DNA of 48,653 nucleotides from NCBI GenBank assembly GCA_016840065.1, contig JAEOTB010000027.1, positions 1-48,653 of the forward strand, read 5' to 3'. A model generated the notes under the pieces. It had not been told where the DNA came from. It saw only the letters and a program-made list of their open reading frames with translations, and made no database searches. The translations under genes and the position numbers were made by a program. Of the stretch, positions 1-9,146 are shown piece after piece; position 1 is the first letter of the stretch, and every line of letters begins with the position of its first letter. This DNA comes from Candidatus Hermodarchaeota archaeon. GTDB taxonomy: Archaea > Asgardarchaeota > Hermodarchaeia > Hermodarchaeales > Hermodarchaeaceae.

Positions 1-1298
1 CACTTGTACTCTTTGTAGGACTAGCTATAAGATACATCCCCCACATTTTGCACTATTTTCCCGGATCGTCGGATATGTACTTTCATTTCTCAAAAATCCG
101 TAACCCATCGCATGGAGAAGAAGAGCTATTCTACCCTTCTCTATTTCATTGGATGTTTAGAGTTACTCGAAAACCTGATGGCGCCATTCCTGAGCGAGTT
201 CTCTGTTTCTTAATGCCAATATTCGATATTTTTACTGCAACAATTATTTATCTAATTATTCGAGGGGTGTTTGTCGCAGAGTTTTCCTTGCTTGTGGTGC
301 TTGTATTCCTAGTTACTCCTACTGTTGTGATTCAGGGAATAACTTTCTCACCCCGCCCAATGGGATTGCTTTTCCTTGTAAGTGCATTACTATTCATGAC
401 TTTCCCCTTTCCTTTAAAATTAGTAGCTATAGTGCCTATCGCGCTCACCTTACTTACACACAGATTAGCTACACAAACACTTTTCTTTATCAGCCTAGGA
501 GCATCTTTCATTGATTGGCAAATGGGGATTGTATTTCTAGGAGGAGCAGTATTTGCCATACTATTATCTAAGGGCCAGTATCTCAAAATACTACAGAGCC
601 ATCTTTCGTTTATTGGAAGGTATGTAAAAACTGGAGGGTTACCTAATCGCCGTATATACGGCGTTATCCTAGCACCGACCATTATTGGTTTCTTGTTGTA
701 CATCATTATCCACTTACTTTCAGTGGTCCTCTCATTTCCCTTAACGCTCTTTGGAGTAACTATTTCGACACTCCTCACAATTCAACCTTACTTTGAGAAC
801 CTCTTTCTAATGTGGGGTGTTGTGGGAACATTCCTCTTAGTTTTCTGGCCAATTGGTGAATCCTATAGGTATACCTACTATGCAAGTATGCCCTTCGCCT
901 TTTTCTCTGCCTTTATCCTCCAAAGCAGTCAGATATTCTCACTATTACTCGCAGCCATTCTTTTAGGGTGCGCAGCTTTATCCATCATCTTCTCAGTTCG
1001 CTTCCAACACTTGGATAGAGATATTGTGTCACTATTACGGGAATTGAAAACAATAGACGAGTGCACATACTTCCTAGTGCCATATCATCTCCTAAGAGCA
1101 GCGAGATATTTTAGCCAAAAGGATGGGACCTATGTTGCGTTCGCGGAAACAACTCGCGAGCAGGTTTCTCTACGTATCAAGAAGAAAAAAGTAACTCACA
1201 TTGTTGTAGACGAATCCCATCTAGATTGGTTCCCGAATGTGATACTAATCAAGCAAAACGGTAACTGGTTTCTACTCCAAGTTCAAATTCAGTGTTAA
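1..1298 (+). CDS. GT-C-like polytopic membrane protein, 5' end cut by window edge
   Basis: The frame is open from base 3 through the first in-window start-like codon (TTG at 48), so the gene begins before the window; at least 432 codons are visible. The product is very hydrophobic, with roughly nine or ten membrane segments and a soluble C-terminal tail of about 100 residues. Near the visible N-terminus the motif SSDMYFHF follows the first hydrophobic stretch. An acidic motif in the first external loop is typical of GT-C glycosyltransferases and oligosaccharyltransferase-like proteins using lipid-linked sugar donors. The large membrane protein at 16175-19255 has a similar GSDMW motif. The surrounding sugar-nucleotide and glycosyltransferase genes support a role in surface glycan assembly. 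The family is inferred from topology and context; no specific substrate can be named. Confidence 0.7.
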   Translation, partial: LVLFVGLAIRYIPHILHYFPGSSDMYFHFSKIRNPSHGEEELFYPSLFHWMFRVTRKPDGAIPERVLCFLMPIFDIFTATIIYLIIRGVFVAEFSLLVVLVFLVTPTVVIQGITFSPRPMGLLFLVSALLFMTFPFPLKLVAIVPIALTLLTHRLATQTLFFISLGASFIDWQMGIVFLGGAVFAILLSKGQYLKILQSHLSFIGRYVKTGGLPNRRIYGVILAPTIIGFLLYIIIHLLSVVLSFPLTLFGVTISTLLTIQPYFENLFLMWGVVGTFLLVFWPIGESYRYTYYASMPFAFFSAFILQSSQIFSLLLAAILLGCAALSIIFSVRFQHLDRDIVSLLRELKTIDECTYFLVPYHLLRAARYFSQKDGTYVAFAETTREQVSLRIKKKKVTHIVVDESHLDWFPNVILIKQNGNWFLLQVQIQC

Positions 1299-1445
1299 CT
1301 ACTCTTGAGATAGTAATCACTCAATGTTTAAGAAGGAAGGTATTAAGCGTTCTATAGTTTAGGATTTTAGTGAGGTACATTAAAAAAAACATGAGATAAT
1401 ATCAGAGAATCTCAGACTTCAAATATTTCCTTGGGTGGATACGTA

Positions 1446-2804
1446 ATGCTAATTGACATGAAACCAGCGGATGTTGAAAAGAATCTAAGGACAGGAAAAA
1501 TATCAATTGCAGTTGTTGGTGCAGGGAGAATCGGGTTACCAACTGCAGTCCTTTTTGCTAGTGCAGGTGCCAAGGTAACAGCTTGTGATATCAATGAGGA
1601 AGTTGTATCGTGCATTAATCAATGCCAAAACTACGTGGATGAACCAGGATTAGAAGAAATCTTTGAGAAAGTAGTCCGATCAGGTCATCTGAAAGCAACA
1701 ACCGACACAACAGAAACTTTGCAGACATCGGATGTAGCGATTCTATCTGTACCTACACCAGTTTCCTCAGAAAAGGTGCCTGTTTATGACTTCATTTTTT
1801 CAGCTGCTGAAGCAGTAGGTAAAGGACTTAGAAAAGGGTCCATGGTAATCGTCGAAAGCACAATCGCTCCAGGAACCTTGGAAAATGAAATCCTCCCAAT
1901 TCTTGAGCGCGCTTCAGGACTAAAAGCAGGTCGGGATTTTCTCGCAGCAAGCTGCCCAGAGAGAGCAGACCCGGGATCCATTATCAAGAAATTTCGAGAT
2001 ATTCCTCGTATCATTGGTGGGGTGAATAAGCAATCAGCAGAGATTGCCAAAGCCCTATATTCAACAATAGCAGACAAAATACTAGTAGTTTCAAGTCCAA
2101 AGACAGCAAATGCAGTCAAGTTAACCGAGAACATTTTTCGAGATGTTAATATCGCACTCATGAACGAGCTAGCTATTCTCTTTGAACGACTCGGAATAGA
2201 CGCCATTGAAGTTATCGAAACAGCAGCATCGAAATGGAATTTTGTGCCACACTACCCAGGAGCGGGAGTTGGAGGGCCTTGTCTGCCAGCAAACGCCTAC
2301 TACATAATAGGAGAGGGGACAAAAGTGGGTTATGTCCCCTATCTTGTGCGAATGTCTAGGGAGATAAATGACCGGATGCCAATAGAGATGATTCGCTTGA
2401 CAACTGAGGCGCTAAACGAAGCAGGTAAATGCCTCAAAGGATCCCATGTAGTTATTCTGGGTATCACCTACAAGCCAGGGGTTCGAGACATTCAAACAAC
2501 ACCGGCACTACCGATTGTCACTGAACTACGTGGGCGAGGCGCTAAAATCACTATCTGCGACCCTGTTATGGCAGGCACAACTTTCAGCGGACATCTAGTA
2601 AAAGAGAGAGTAGAGGATTCGGTAGAAGGTGCTGATTGTATTGTAGTTGTTACCGCTCAGAACGAGTTCAAACGACTCGACCTAAAGCAGGTTGCTAAGC
2701 TAACTGCAAATCCACTCATCATAGTAGATGGCAGAGGCCTCTTCAGAACTGTTGAAAAACCTGATAACACCATCTATCTTGGAATAGGTCATTCATCCGA
2801 GTGA
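1446..2804 (+). CDS. wecC: UDP-N-acetyl-D-mannosamine dehydrogenase-like (UDP-glucose/GDP-mannose dehydrogenase family)
   Basis: A 452-residue nucleotide-sugar dehydrogenase, the usual family length. The N-terminal Rossmann motif VVGAGRIG (about residues 23-30) binds NAD. Further family motifs are SVPTPV, ESTIAPGT, a CPERADPG match to the usual CPER-x-x-PG, and the catalytic cysteine in GVGGPCLPAN (Cys279). The C-terminal domain has GITYKPGVRDIQTTPA. ATG 1446 is chosen over an in-frame TTG at 1431 because GGGTGG lies 7-8 bases upstream of it. With the WecB-like epimerase at 3968 it would convert UDP-GlcNAc via UDP-ManNAc to UDP-ManNAcA, a sugar acid common in archaeal glycans. The residue four after the cysteine is Asn where many family members have Asp. 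The exact substrate (ManNAc versus Glc or GalNAc) is inferred from the neighbour. Confidence 0.88.
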   Translation: MLIDMKPADVEKNLRTGKISIAVVGAGRIGLPTAVLFASAGAKVTACDINEEVVSCINQCQNYVDEPGLEEIFEKVVRSGHLKATTDTTETLQTSDVAILSVPTPVSSEKVPVYDFIFSAAEAVGKGLRKGSMVIVESTIAPGTLENEILPILERASGLKAGRDFLAASCPERADPGSIIKKFRDIPRIIGGVNKQSAEIAKALYSTIADKILVVSSPKTANAVKLTENIFRDVNIALMNELAILFERLGIDAIEVIETAASKWNFVPHYPGAGVGGPCLPANAYYIIGEGTKVGYVPYLVRMSREINDRMPIEMIRLTTEALNEAGKCLKGSHVVILGITYKPGVRDIQTTPALPIVTELRGRGAKITICDPVMAGTTFSGHLVKERVEDSVEGADCIVVVTAQNEFKRLDLKQVAKLTANPLIIVDGRGLFRTVEKPDNTIYLGIGHSSE

Positions 2805-2862
2805 TTTAGCTCATGTTCTTGAATTGATTCTATGTTTGGCAAAGAAAGGGTGGATGAAATCT

Positions 2863-3942
2863 ATGAGGATTTGTATGATAGATGAAATTGCAAACTGTGC
2901 CTTTCATCTTACAAGTGGGTTAACGAAAAAAGGACATGAAGTATTTGTGTTACTTGACATTCTACGTAAACAAAACCGACTTCTGTTTAGCCAGAAAAAT
3001 CCTCCTGGGTCAAAGGTGATGTGGATTCGTCCCCTCCCAATTAGGCCTAGAGCCCTCGGCCTATTTCTCCCAATGCTGTTAGCTATTCTTCGAATACGCC
3101 CCCAAATCATACATGTGCAATACCTATGGTCACAATTCTTCATCGGATTCATTGCAGCTAGACTATTACGGGTGCCAATTGTTGGCACGGGTCATGGATG
3201 GGAAGTGCTAGACGTTCCGAAGGAGCGAATACGTGGAAAAGTTCAAAGATTCTTTCTTAAACGCGCGGACAAGATTATTCTTACAGCAGAATATTATCAT
3301 AAATCAATGGAGGGTATTGTGAAACCAAAACGGCGCATCTACATACCTCGAATGATTGATACTGAGATGTTCAGACCTGGTATTCACTGTAATGATATTA
3401 AAGAGAAATATGGAAACCGGATCGTGACCTTCATTGCCCGATTATATAAAATCAAAACACCATACAAGACACTAAAGACCTTTCGTTTGGCTCTAGACGA
3501 ATTCCCCGATGCGAATCTCTTGATATTAGGTATAGGTCCTGAAGAACATGGTATGAGAAAGATGGTAAAAGAGCTTCGAATGGAAAACAATGTGCATTTC
3601 TTGGGAGAAGTTCAAAACACCGAAGTACCACGTTACCTTAACGCTTCAAAGGTTGAGGTTAGAGGGTTCAATCCATTAACTCCAGAGCTTGGCATTTCAC
3701 ATCTCGAAGCCTTAGCCTGTGAGACACCAGTTTTAACCTACAATGATTACCCTGATGTGAAAGGGATGATTATCTGTTTGGAGATTGAGGAGATTGCTAC
3801 AGCACTGAAGAAAATTCTAGGTGATGATAAATATCAGCGTGAGCTTGGTGCTGCTGGCAGACAGTATGTGATTGATAATTTCAGCATTGAAGCCGCTACA
3901 CAACAAACCCTTCAAGTTTACTATAAATTACTCAAGGAGTAA
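2863..3942 (+). CDS. GT4-family glycosyltransferase
   Basis: A 359-residue GT-B fold glycosyltransferase of the RfaB/GT4 type. The N-terminal acceptor domain starts with a beta strand (RICMIDE) and carries HVQYLWSQFF. The C-terminal donor domain shows FIARLYKIKTP, the strand before the phosphate-binding region, and the conserved acidic segment TPELGISHLEALACETPV. ATG 2863 is selected because GGGTGG ends nine bases upstream and it places the first beta strand at the N-terminus; a TTG at 2824 would add a poor extension. The gene sits 58 bases after the WecC-like gene and is followed by WecB, so it is probably in one operon that makes and transfers an amino-sugar acid. The donor cannot be read from sequence. 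Confidence 0.85.
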   Translation: MRICMIDEIANCAFHLTSGLTKKGHEVFVLLDILRKQNRLLFSQKNPPGSKVMWIRPLPIRPRALGLFLPMLLAILRIRPQIIHVQYLWSQFFIGFIAARLLRVPIVGTGHGWEVLDVPKERIRGKVQRFFLKRADKIILTAEYYHKSMEGIVKPKRRIYIPRMIDTEMFRPGIHCNDIKEKYGNRIVTFIARLYKIKTPYKTLKTFRLALDEFPDANLLILGIGPEEHGMRKMVKELRMENNVHFLGEVQNTEVPRYLNASKVEVRGFNPLTPELGISHLEALACETPVLTYNDYPDVKGMIICLEIEEIATALKKILGDDKYQRELGAAGRQYVIDNFSIEAATQQTLQVYYKLLKE

Positions 3943-3967
3943 CCAGTTGCAGCAGGATTTGATATGA

Positions 3968-5281
3968 TTGGCGAAAGACCAAATGAAGATGTGTTTTATA
4001 CTCGGAACAAGACCTGAAATAATCAAGTTTTTCTCGGTAATGAATGCAGCTGTTGCAAATACAGAGGTTAATCCTGTATTCATTCACACAGGTCAACACT
4101 ACGACTATGAGATGTCTCAGTCCTTTTTAGAAGAATTGAAGCTTCCCAAAATGGATTATTTTCTTAATGTTCAATCGGGAACTCATAGCAACCAAACAGC
4201 AAATCTTCTAACCACTATTGAAAGAACGCTCTTGCTAGAGAAGCCAGATGTAGTCTTGGTACTTGGTGACACGAACACAACACTTGCTGGAGCCCTCTCG
4301 GCCGCGAAGCTGAGAATCCCTATTGCCCATGTAGAGGCTGGTTGTCGCTCGTTTGATTATGATATGCCTGAAGAGATAAACCGTCTTGCAGTTGATGCAA
4401 TATCAAGTATCTACTATGCTCCATCCGAAGTAGCTGCTTTAAATCTGTTATCTGAAGGGAAGCCAAAAAATCGGGTTTTTCTAGCAGGAAATACAATCGT
4501 TGACATTGTTCATGAGACACAGGAAATAAGAAGCGCCATACGTTTTGACAGCGAAATAGGTGAAGCTGCCCCAGTCCTTGTGACACTTCATCGCCAAGAA
4601 AATGTCGATGACAAAACCCGCCTTTCGGAGCTTCTAAGAGCATTATCGGAGATAAAAGAAAAGGTTGTATTCCCGATACACCCAAGAACAAAGAAAAGGA
4701 TTGAGGAATTCAAACTAACAGAATTCGTAGATAATATACCTAATCTCCGCTTAGTTAAACCTCAGAAGTACCTCACTTTCATGAAATTGCTTGAGAAAGC
4801 AAAGGTAGTCATAACTGATAGTGGAGGAGTACAAGAAGAAGCGATTATAGTGGGAACGCCTTGTGTTACAGCAAGAGACACTACAGAATGGCCAGAAACA
4901 GTATGGGCGGGTGGCAATCACCTCGCGGGGCGCAGCGCACCAAGAATAGCTGAATTATGTAATCAACTATTAGAAGATGCAGAAGACCCGACACAAACCA
5001 CTAAATGGAGAAATCCGTTCCAAGGCAATGCAGGCCCAACCATTATTCAAACCCTTGTTACACTCTGGAAAGATGAAGAGCTTTGGCCCCAGAAACTCGA
5101 TATGTCACAAGGAAAGTATCCTCTTCCATGGCTTGTAGAAGTAGATGCGGATTTGGAGGGAGAATTTCTCACCAACGTAGAATTCGACAAGGAGGGGCGA
5201 GGCGTGATTGGAAACAAGCAACAGGCAGTTCGCAGGATTATTAGGTGGTCCAAAGCTGAGAACAGAGTTCGCAATCATTGA
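3968..5281 (+). CDS. wecB: UDP-N-acetylglucosamine 2-epimerase (non-hydrolysing type)
   Basis: Interconverts UDP-GlcNAc and UDP-ManNAc in the cytoplasm. Diagnostic motifs are GTRPEIIKF at the N-terminus, HTGQHYDYEMS, GDTNTTLAGALSA, HVEAGCRS with PEEINR, TLHRQENVDD, and DSGGVQEEA in the C-terminal domain. The family is usually about 360-390 residues. This protein has 437, with an additional C-terminal tail of about 60-70 residues after the LVTLWKDEELW segment that I do not recognise. The start is TTG at 3968; an internal ATG at 3983 would give a slightly shorter N-terminus and still keep the fold. The gene follows the GT4 gene by 25 bases and forms a ManNAcA pathway with the dehydrogenase at 1446. 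An oligo-T tract lies 75 bases downstream. Confidence 0.92.
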   Translation: MAKDQMKMCFILGTRPEIIKFFSVMNAAVANTEVNPVFIHTGQHYDYEMSQSFLEELKLPKMDYFLNVQSGTHSNQTANLLTTIERTLLLEKPDVVLVLGDTNTTLAGALSAAKLRIPIAHVEAGCRSFDYDMPEEINRLAVDAISSIYYAPSEVAALNLLSEGKPKNRVFLAGNTIVDIVHETQEIRSAIRFDSEIGEAAPVLVTLHRQENVDDKTRLSELLRALSEIKEKVVFPIHPRTKKRIEEFKLTEFVDNIPNLRLVKPQKYLTFMKLLEKAKVVITDSGGVQEEAIIVGTPCVTARDTTEWPETVWAGGNHLAGRSAPRIAELCNQLLEDAEDPTQTTKWRNPFQGNAGPTIIQTLVTLWKDEELWPQKLDMSQGKYPLPWLVEVDADLEGEFLTNVEFDKEGRGVIGNKQQAVRRIIRWSKAENRVRNH

Positions 5282-5355
5282 CAAAAGTAATACGATTATC
5301 AAGCGCTTCGTACTACAAGAAATAACACAGTAAGTTAATATCAGGAAGTAATTAG

Positions 5356-5363
5356 TTTTTTTT
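5356..5363 (+). terminator. Oligo-T terminator after wecB
   Basis: A run of eight T residues lies in the convergent gap between the plus-strand wecB operon and a minus-strand glycosyltransferase gene. Archaeal RNA polymerase commonly terminates at such U tracts without a stable hairpin. No strong stem precedes it. Confidence 0.5.
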
Positions 5364-5406
5364 CAGGCTTATCATTTTCAAAGGAATCATTAGTGTAACA
5401 GATTTA

Positions 5407-6579
5407 TCAACACAAACGATTTATTAATTCAATGTAGGCGTTTGCCGTAGCGTCCATACTATAATTTGTACGAATTCGTTTTCGTGCCTGCTCCCCCAAT
5501 GTTTTAGCAATTTTACGTTTTGAAAAGATATGGATTATCGCTTTTGTAATTGCATCAGGGACACCTGCTTTAACTAAAATCCCACTTCTTTGGTGAGTGA
5601 TTATCTCAGGAATTCCTCCAACATGTGTCGCAATACAAGGGAGTTTCATTGCCATAGCTTCAAGCAGAGCTCTTGGTGTTCCTTCGCTCAGGGAGGGTAA
5701 AACGAAAACATCGCTAGCAGCAAGAAGTTCCGGGATGTCAAGACGTTCGCCTAGGAAGTGAATGTGATTTTCAATACCAAGTTCCCTTGCTAGATTACGA
5801 AAAGGTTCTTGATCCCCTTTTCCGGCTAGGTATAGATGACATTCAGGGTACACCTTAATTACTTGAGGGAGGGCGCGGATGAGGAAATCGTGACCCTTGA
5901 CGGCTTTTCGTAAGCTGGCTACTGTTATAATAGCCCGCTTACCGGTCATCGAGAATCTCGCTCGGAGCTTGTCACGATCATATCGGGAGGGATCATAGAT
6001 TGTTGTGTTAACACCGCTTGGAATAATTTTGATTTGTTTATTCCATTGGATAAGCTGTCTAGCGTAGATGCTGTCCATAACAACTAAGCAGTCTGCCAGT
6101 TGGTAGGCTTTCTGTTCTAAACTCCGAAATAAGGGCCCTAGAAGAGGTTGAACTGCAGCAGCGTTCTCCGCCCAGGCCCCACCCACAAACTGGATGAGTC
6201 GAGGGCGACTCCTCCTCTTTGCTAGGTGGATTGTGATTAAAGGGTCAGGGGTTATAATAACATCGTAGTTGCTCAAGAAACTATCACGAAGAGAGCTGAC
6301 TCTTTTTCCGTAGAAGAACCCATCAAGGAAAGAGAGATACACATATTCGAAGAGGCGTCCGAACACACTTGTTCTCAGAGTACTAACTGAAGCAATTGGA
6401 AGATGCTTCTCAATACTTACTGCTCTAGATACACGTGGCTTCCTTCCAAGCGCAACAAACTCCCAATCATTCTGTTTTTGAATCCACTTCGCGATATCAG
6501 TAAAAAGCAATTCATCCCCGCCACGAGAGTAAGGATAGCTTGAACTGAAGATAATACAAACCCGTCTTCGACTTGACAT
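5407..6579 (-). CDS. GT4-family glycosyltransferase
   Basis: A 390-residue GT4 enzyme. The N-terminus (CIIFSSSYPYSRGGDE) has the usual glycine-rich loop after the first strand. The donor domain carries TVASLRKAVKGHDFLIRAL, YLAGKGDQEPF, HFLGERLDIPELL and the E-x7-E segment SEGTPRALLEAMAMKLP followed by THVGGIPEII. The start has GTGGGG about ten bases upstream. It is the last gene of a minus-strand trio (8687 to 5407) with a GT2 and another GT4, convergent with the wecB operon. The acceptor and donor sugars are not predictable. Confidence 0.88.
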   Translation of the reverse strand: MSSRRRVCIIFSSSYPYSRGGDELLFTDIAKWIQKQNDWEFVALGRKPRVSRAVSIEKHLPIASVSTLRTSVFGRLFEYVYLSFLDGFFYGKRVSSLRDSFLSNYDVIITPDPLITIHLAKRRSRPRLIQFVGGAWAENAAAVQPLLGPLFRSLEQKAYQLADCLVVMDSIYARQLIQWNKQIKIIPSGVNTTIYDPSRYDRDKLRARFSMTGKRAIITVASLRKAVKGHDFLIRALPQVIKVYPECHLYLAGKGDQEPFRNLARELGIENHIHFLGERLDIPELLAASDVFVLPSLSEGTPRALLEAMAMKLPCIATHVGGIPEIITHQRSGILVKAGVPDAITKAIIHIFSKRKIAKTLGEQARKRIRTNYSMDATANAYIELINRLC

Positions 6580-6607
6580 AGCAGTAGCCCCACGAGGATT
6601 AAATCTA

Positions 6608-7486
6608 TTACTCAGAACGATACCCCTTGACTAGTCCTTGAATGTAGCCAATGAAAATGCGTAAGTATTCCTCTCGGAAAAGGAGAGTATTAGAACCTAC
6701 AAATCTACGCAGTAGATTGAATGGAATGAGCAGCATGTTGATTATTGAATAACCTAATACGCGTAGAATCGCACGCCAGTTTATAAATCCGTGTTTCAGC
6801 CAAACAATTGCTTCCCATTTCGAATATTCCAAAGCCCTCCAGAGCAGCCCTCTACGATTTGGTACACTGTAATAGAGGATAATTCTATTGGTAAAATAAT
6901 ACTTTGTAACTTGCGTAACCCGGAGATGAATATCGTAATCCTCAACCCAGATGAGGTTTCCATCCGCACCGCCTACCCGTCTAAGAAGACTGGTCCTGTA
7001 GATAGTTGATGATATAGGAATGATGTTGCTCTTTCGGAGCGTTGCATTGTCAACTAAGAAATCATGGGGTGGATTGAAGGAGATCGATTCTTGGTTATCA
7101 AGAGACACTTTCACGACAACACCACAAGCTGCTCCAGTTTTAATCACGTTAGTGTACAGAATTTCTAGAGCATCCTTAGAGTACCAGTCATCTCCGTCGA
7201 GGAACGCTATGTATTCAGTTTTCACCGCTCGTATGGCTGTTTGTCTAGCAGCCCCTAATCCTTGACCGGGACCTCGAATCATCTCAAATAATTCTGGAAA
7301 CCTTTTAATTAATTTTTGAATCACTTCAAGCGAATTATCACTACTCTCGTCGTAGACAACAAGAACTTTCTCTGGAGTCAAAGTCTGTGATAACACTGAT
7401 TCAGAACATCGTTGCAGAGTTGAAGCGCAATTCCGCACAGGAATAACAACCGTAATTGGGGCTTTCCTAGATTTCGTGTTATCCAC
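6608..7486 (-). CDS. GT2-family glycosyltransferase
   Basis: A 292-residue GT-A fold enzyme. The N-terminus VTVVIPVRN-like strand (ITVVIPVRNCAS) is followed by VYDESSDNS and the metal-binding IAFLDGDDWYS. A later acidic pair WVEDYDIHLR matches the ED catalytic region of GT2 enzymes. A hydrophobic patch near residues 235-255 may associate with the membrane. The start is GTG and its end overlaps the end of the upstream GT4 gene by eight bases, indicating translational coupling. Substrate unknown; the locus suggests assembly of a lipid-linked surface glycan. Confidence 0.86.
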   Translation of the reverse strand: MDNTKSRKAPITVVIPVRNCASTLQRCSESVLSQTLTPEKVLVVYDESSDNSLEVIQKLIKRFPELFEMIRGPGQGLGAARQTAIRAVKTEYIAFLDGDDWYSKDALEILYTNVIKTGAACGVVVKVSLDNQESISFNPPHDFLVDNATLRKSNIIPISSTIYRTSLLRRVGGADGNLIWVEDYDIHLRVTQVTKYYFTNRIILYYSVPNRRGLLWRALEYSKWEAIVWLKHGFINWRAILRVLGYSIINMLLIPFNLLRRFVGSNTLLFREEYLRIFIGYIQGLVKGYRSE

Positions 7487-8687
7487 CCCTAAAGCACTTC
7501 GATTTGATTATTTGTTCATACATCCTCTCATGTTTGTCTGCAATAGCTTTCCATGTATAACTTGTTCTAACTGCTTCAGCTGATTTTCTTCCTAAATCCT
7601 TCCTTAAAGACGGATCTGTAAGTATTTCCAATGATTTTTCAGCTAACTCTCGCGAGTTTTCACCGATTCGAAGGCAGTTCTTCACACTTTGATCGAAGGA
7701 TTCGGCACCAATTGGAGTTGTCACTACTGGTTTTCCCAAAGCCAAAGCCTCTAGAATCTTGAATAACTGTCCACCACCTTTACGCATGGGAAACAATGCG
7801 ATACTGGCTTTTGTAATATACTCCGTTATGTCGTCAACAAATCCAGTAACCACTACGTCTTTGTGCTTACCCAATTCCATAACTGCTTTTGACGGATGTG
7901 CTCCAACAATATACAGTTTTACTTCTGGTATCTTCGATTTGAGCAAGGGTAGGATTTCATGCACCAAGTAGAGAACTGCATCGATATTTGGAAGGACACT
8001 CATATTTCCGAAGAATATTATGCTTGGATGGTCTTCTGCTCTAGTTACATGTACAGCTTTCTCAATAGCCACCCCAAGCTGAATTACCTGGACGTTAGCC
8101 CTTCTATTCAGCTTCAAGAGATAATACCGCTCCTTTGGTGACACTACAGTCACTATCTCGTATTTTTTCAGTACAAACCTTTCATTCCATATCGCTCGGG
8201 TGAGATAATAGCAGTGCAATAAGAACCTGAGTGGGACAGGTTTCCGCAGTGGGAAAAACATTCGCACAGCATATAAGGTGACCGAGTCGGTAAGATCGAG
8301 TACTCGAGGAATAACCTTCAGATTAGCTAGTAGTAGTCCAATCGGGAGAAGATGAAGGTGAAGGACATCAATGTTTTTTTCTTCGATGACCGTCCTCACC
8401 GCTTGTTCAGCACGTCTTTGAAATTTAGGAAATTTCCTTTTCACTGCTCTAGCAAAGGGATTTCTAATCTGCCTGAAACCTTTCAGGGAGTCTATATAGT
8501 GAAATTCTTTGAACACCCCTCTATGCACATATTCCTCTGCTGCGCGTATGTCATTTTTTGACTCCTTTAGGAAAAATACATGAACCTCATGTTTTGATGA
8601 TAATAGCTTGAATATATTCAATAATCGTAACGAGGATCCTGTTATCACAGGGTAAGATAGCCGTTCAGTGCAAACAAGAATTCGCAG
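7479..8687 (-). CDS. GT4-family glycosyltransferase with apparent CTG start
   Basis: A GT4 enzyme of about 402 residues. The donor domain shows IFFGNMSVLPNIDAVLYL, YIVGAHPSKAVMEL, TGFVDDITEYI and the segment GGGQLFKILEALALGKPVV. The first canonical start in frame is GTG at 8648, but the 13 codons upstream read RILVCTERLSYP, exactly the first strand and loop of a GT4 fold, and they run directly into VITGSSLRLLN. Upstream of that to the next stop (TAA) no ATG, GTG or TTG exists. I therefore place the start at CTG 8687, eight bases after GGGG. A TATA-like GTTATAATT lies about 45 bases upstream of it. A start at 8648 would lose the first beta strand. A sequence error replacing a normal start remains possible. 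Confidence 0.8.
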   Translation of the reverse strand: MRILVCTERLSYPVITGSSLRLLNIFKLLSSKHEVHVFFLKESKNDIRAAEEYVHRGVFKEFHYIDSLKGFRQIRNPFARAVKRKFPKFQRRAEQAVRTVIEEKNIDVLHLHLLPIGLLLANLKVIPRVLDLTDSVTLYAVRMFFPLRKPVPLRFLLHCYYLTRAIWNERFVLKKYEIVTVVSPKERYYLLKLNRRANVQVIQLGVAIEKAVHVTRAEDHPSIIFFGNMSVLPNIDAVLYLVHEILPLLKSKIPEVKLYIVGAHPSKAVMELGKHKDVVVTGFVDDITEYITKASIALFPMRKGGGQLFKILEALALGKPVVTTPIGAESFDQSVKNCLRIGENSRELAEKSLEILTDPSLRKDLGRKSAEAVRTSYTWKAIADKHERMYEQIIKSKCFRGG

Positions 8688-9146
8688 GATTCCAACCCCT
8701 TTATTCCAATTAAATACTGAACCAAGTAATTATAACTTTCAATAATTGTGCATTGAATCCTTGGTTTCGAAGGGATGTTCAGCTATATTTTATATCTCTT
8801 TTGCAGGAAGTCACTAAGCCTGCTGTTGAATTCGACCACTCACGAGGATAGCGTTATAGAATTAAATCCACATCCATAGTTGTTACAGTACTATGTGACA
8901 AACAATCACGACGAACTCCTGTTCTAGCCCGTTTTCCCTTATAACCTGGATTCCTCCTGCATCAAAGCAAATCACCAAAAGTAGTATTTACTATAATAAC
9001 AGGCGAGATACTAGATTGGAGAGACGCCATTTTAAAATACAAGTTTATTGTGGTTCTATCGCATCAAGAGCTATCTTTCTTTATACTGGAAAGAATTAAC
9101 ATCTCGTACACGAATACAAATTGAGAAAACAACCGAGAGGAAAACT
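8688..9146. other. Intergenic region between divergent glycan operons
   Basis: About 460 bases without a convincing gene. It holds the minus-strand TATA-like element at 8728-8736 and a second AT-rich stretch (TATATTTTATAT, about 8784-8795). A further TATA-like TTTTAAAAT near 9030-9038 could serve the plus-strand epimerase at 9147. The frame of that epimerase is open back to 9048, but the residues there do not resemble an SDR N-terminus. I see no tRNA or other RNA gene. Confidence 0.5.
8728..8736 (-). promoter_or_regulatory. TATA-like element upstream of minus-strand GT4/GT2/GT4 operon
   Basis: On the minus strand this reads GTTATAATT, preceded by purine-rich GAAA that could serve as BRE. Transcription starting about 25 bases downstream (near 8707) would include the GGGG Shine-Dalgarno-like site and the CTG at 8687. 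The element overlaps a partial inverted repeat, AATTAT at 8728-8733 and ATAATT at 8742-8747, so regulation at this site is conceivable. Confidence 0.4.

Noticed and set aside
5047-5302. Antisense ORFs opposite wecB and inside other genes
   Set aside because: They have no recognisable protein features and lie over strong coding frames.
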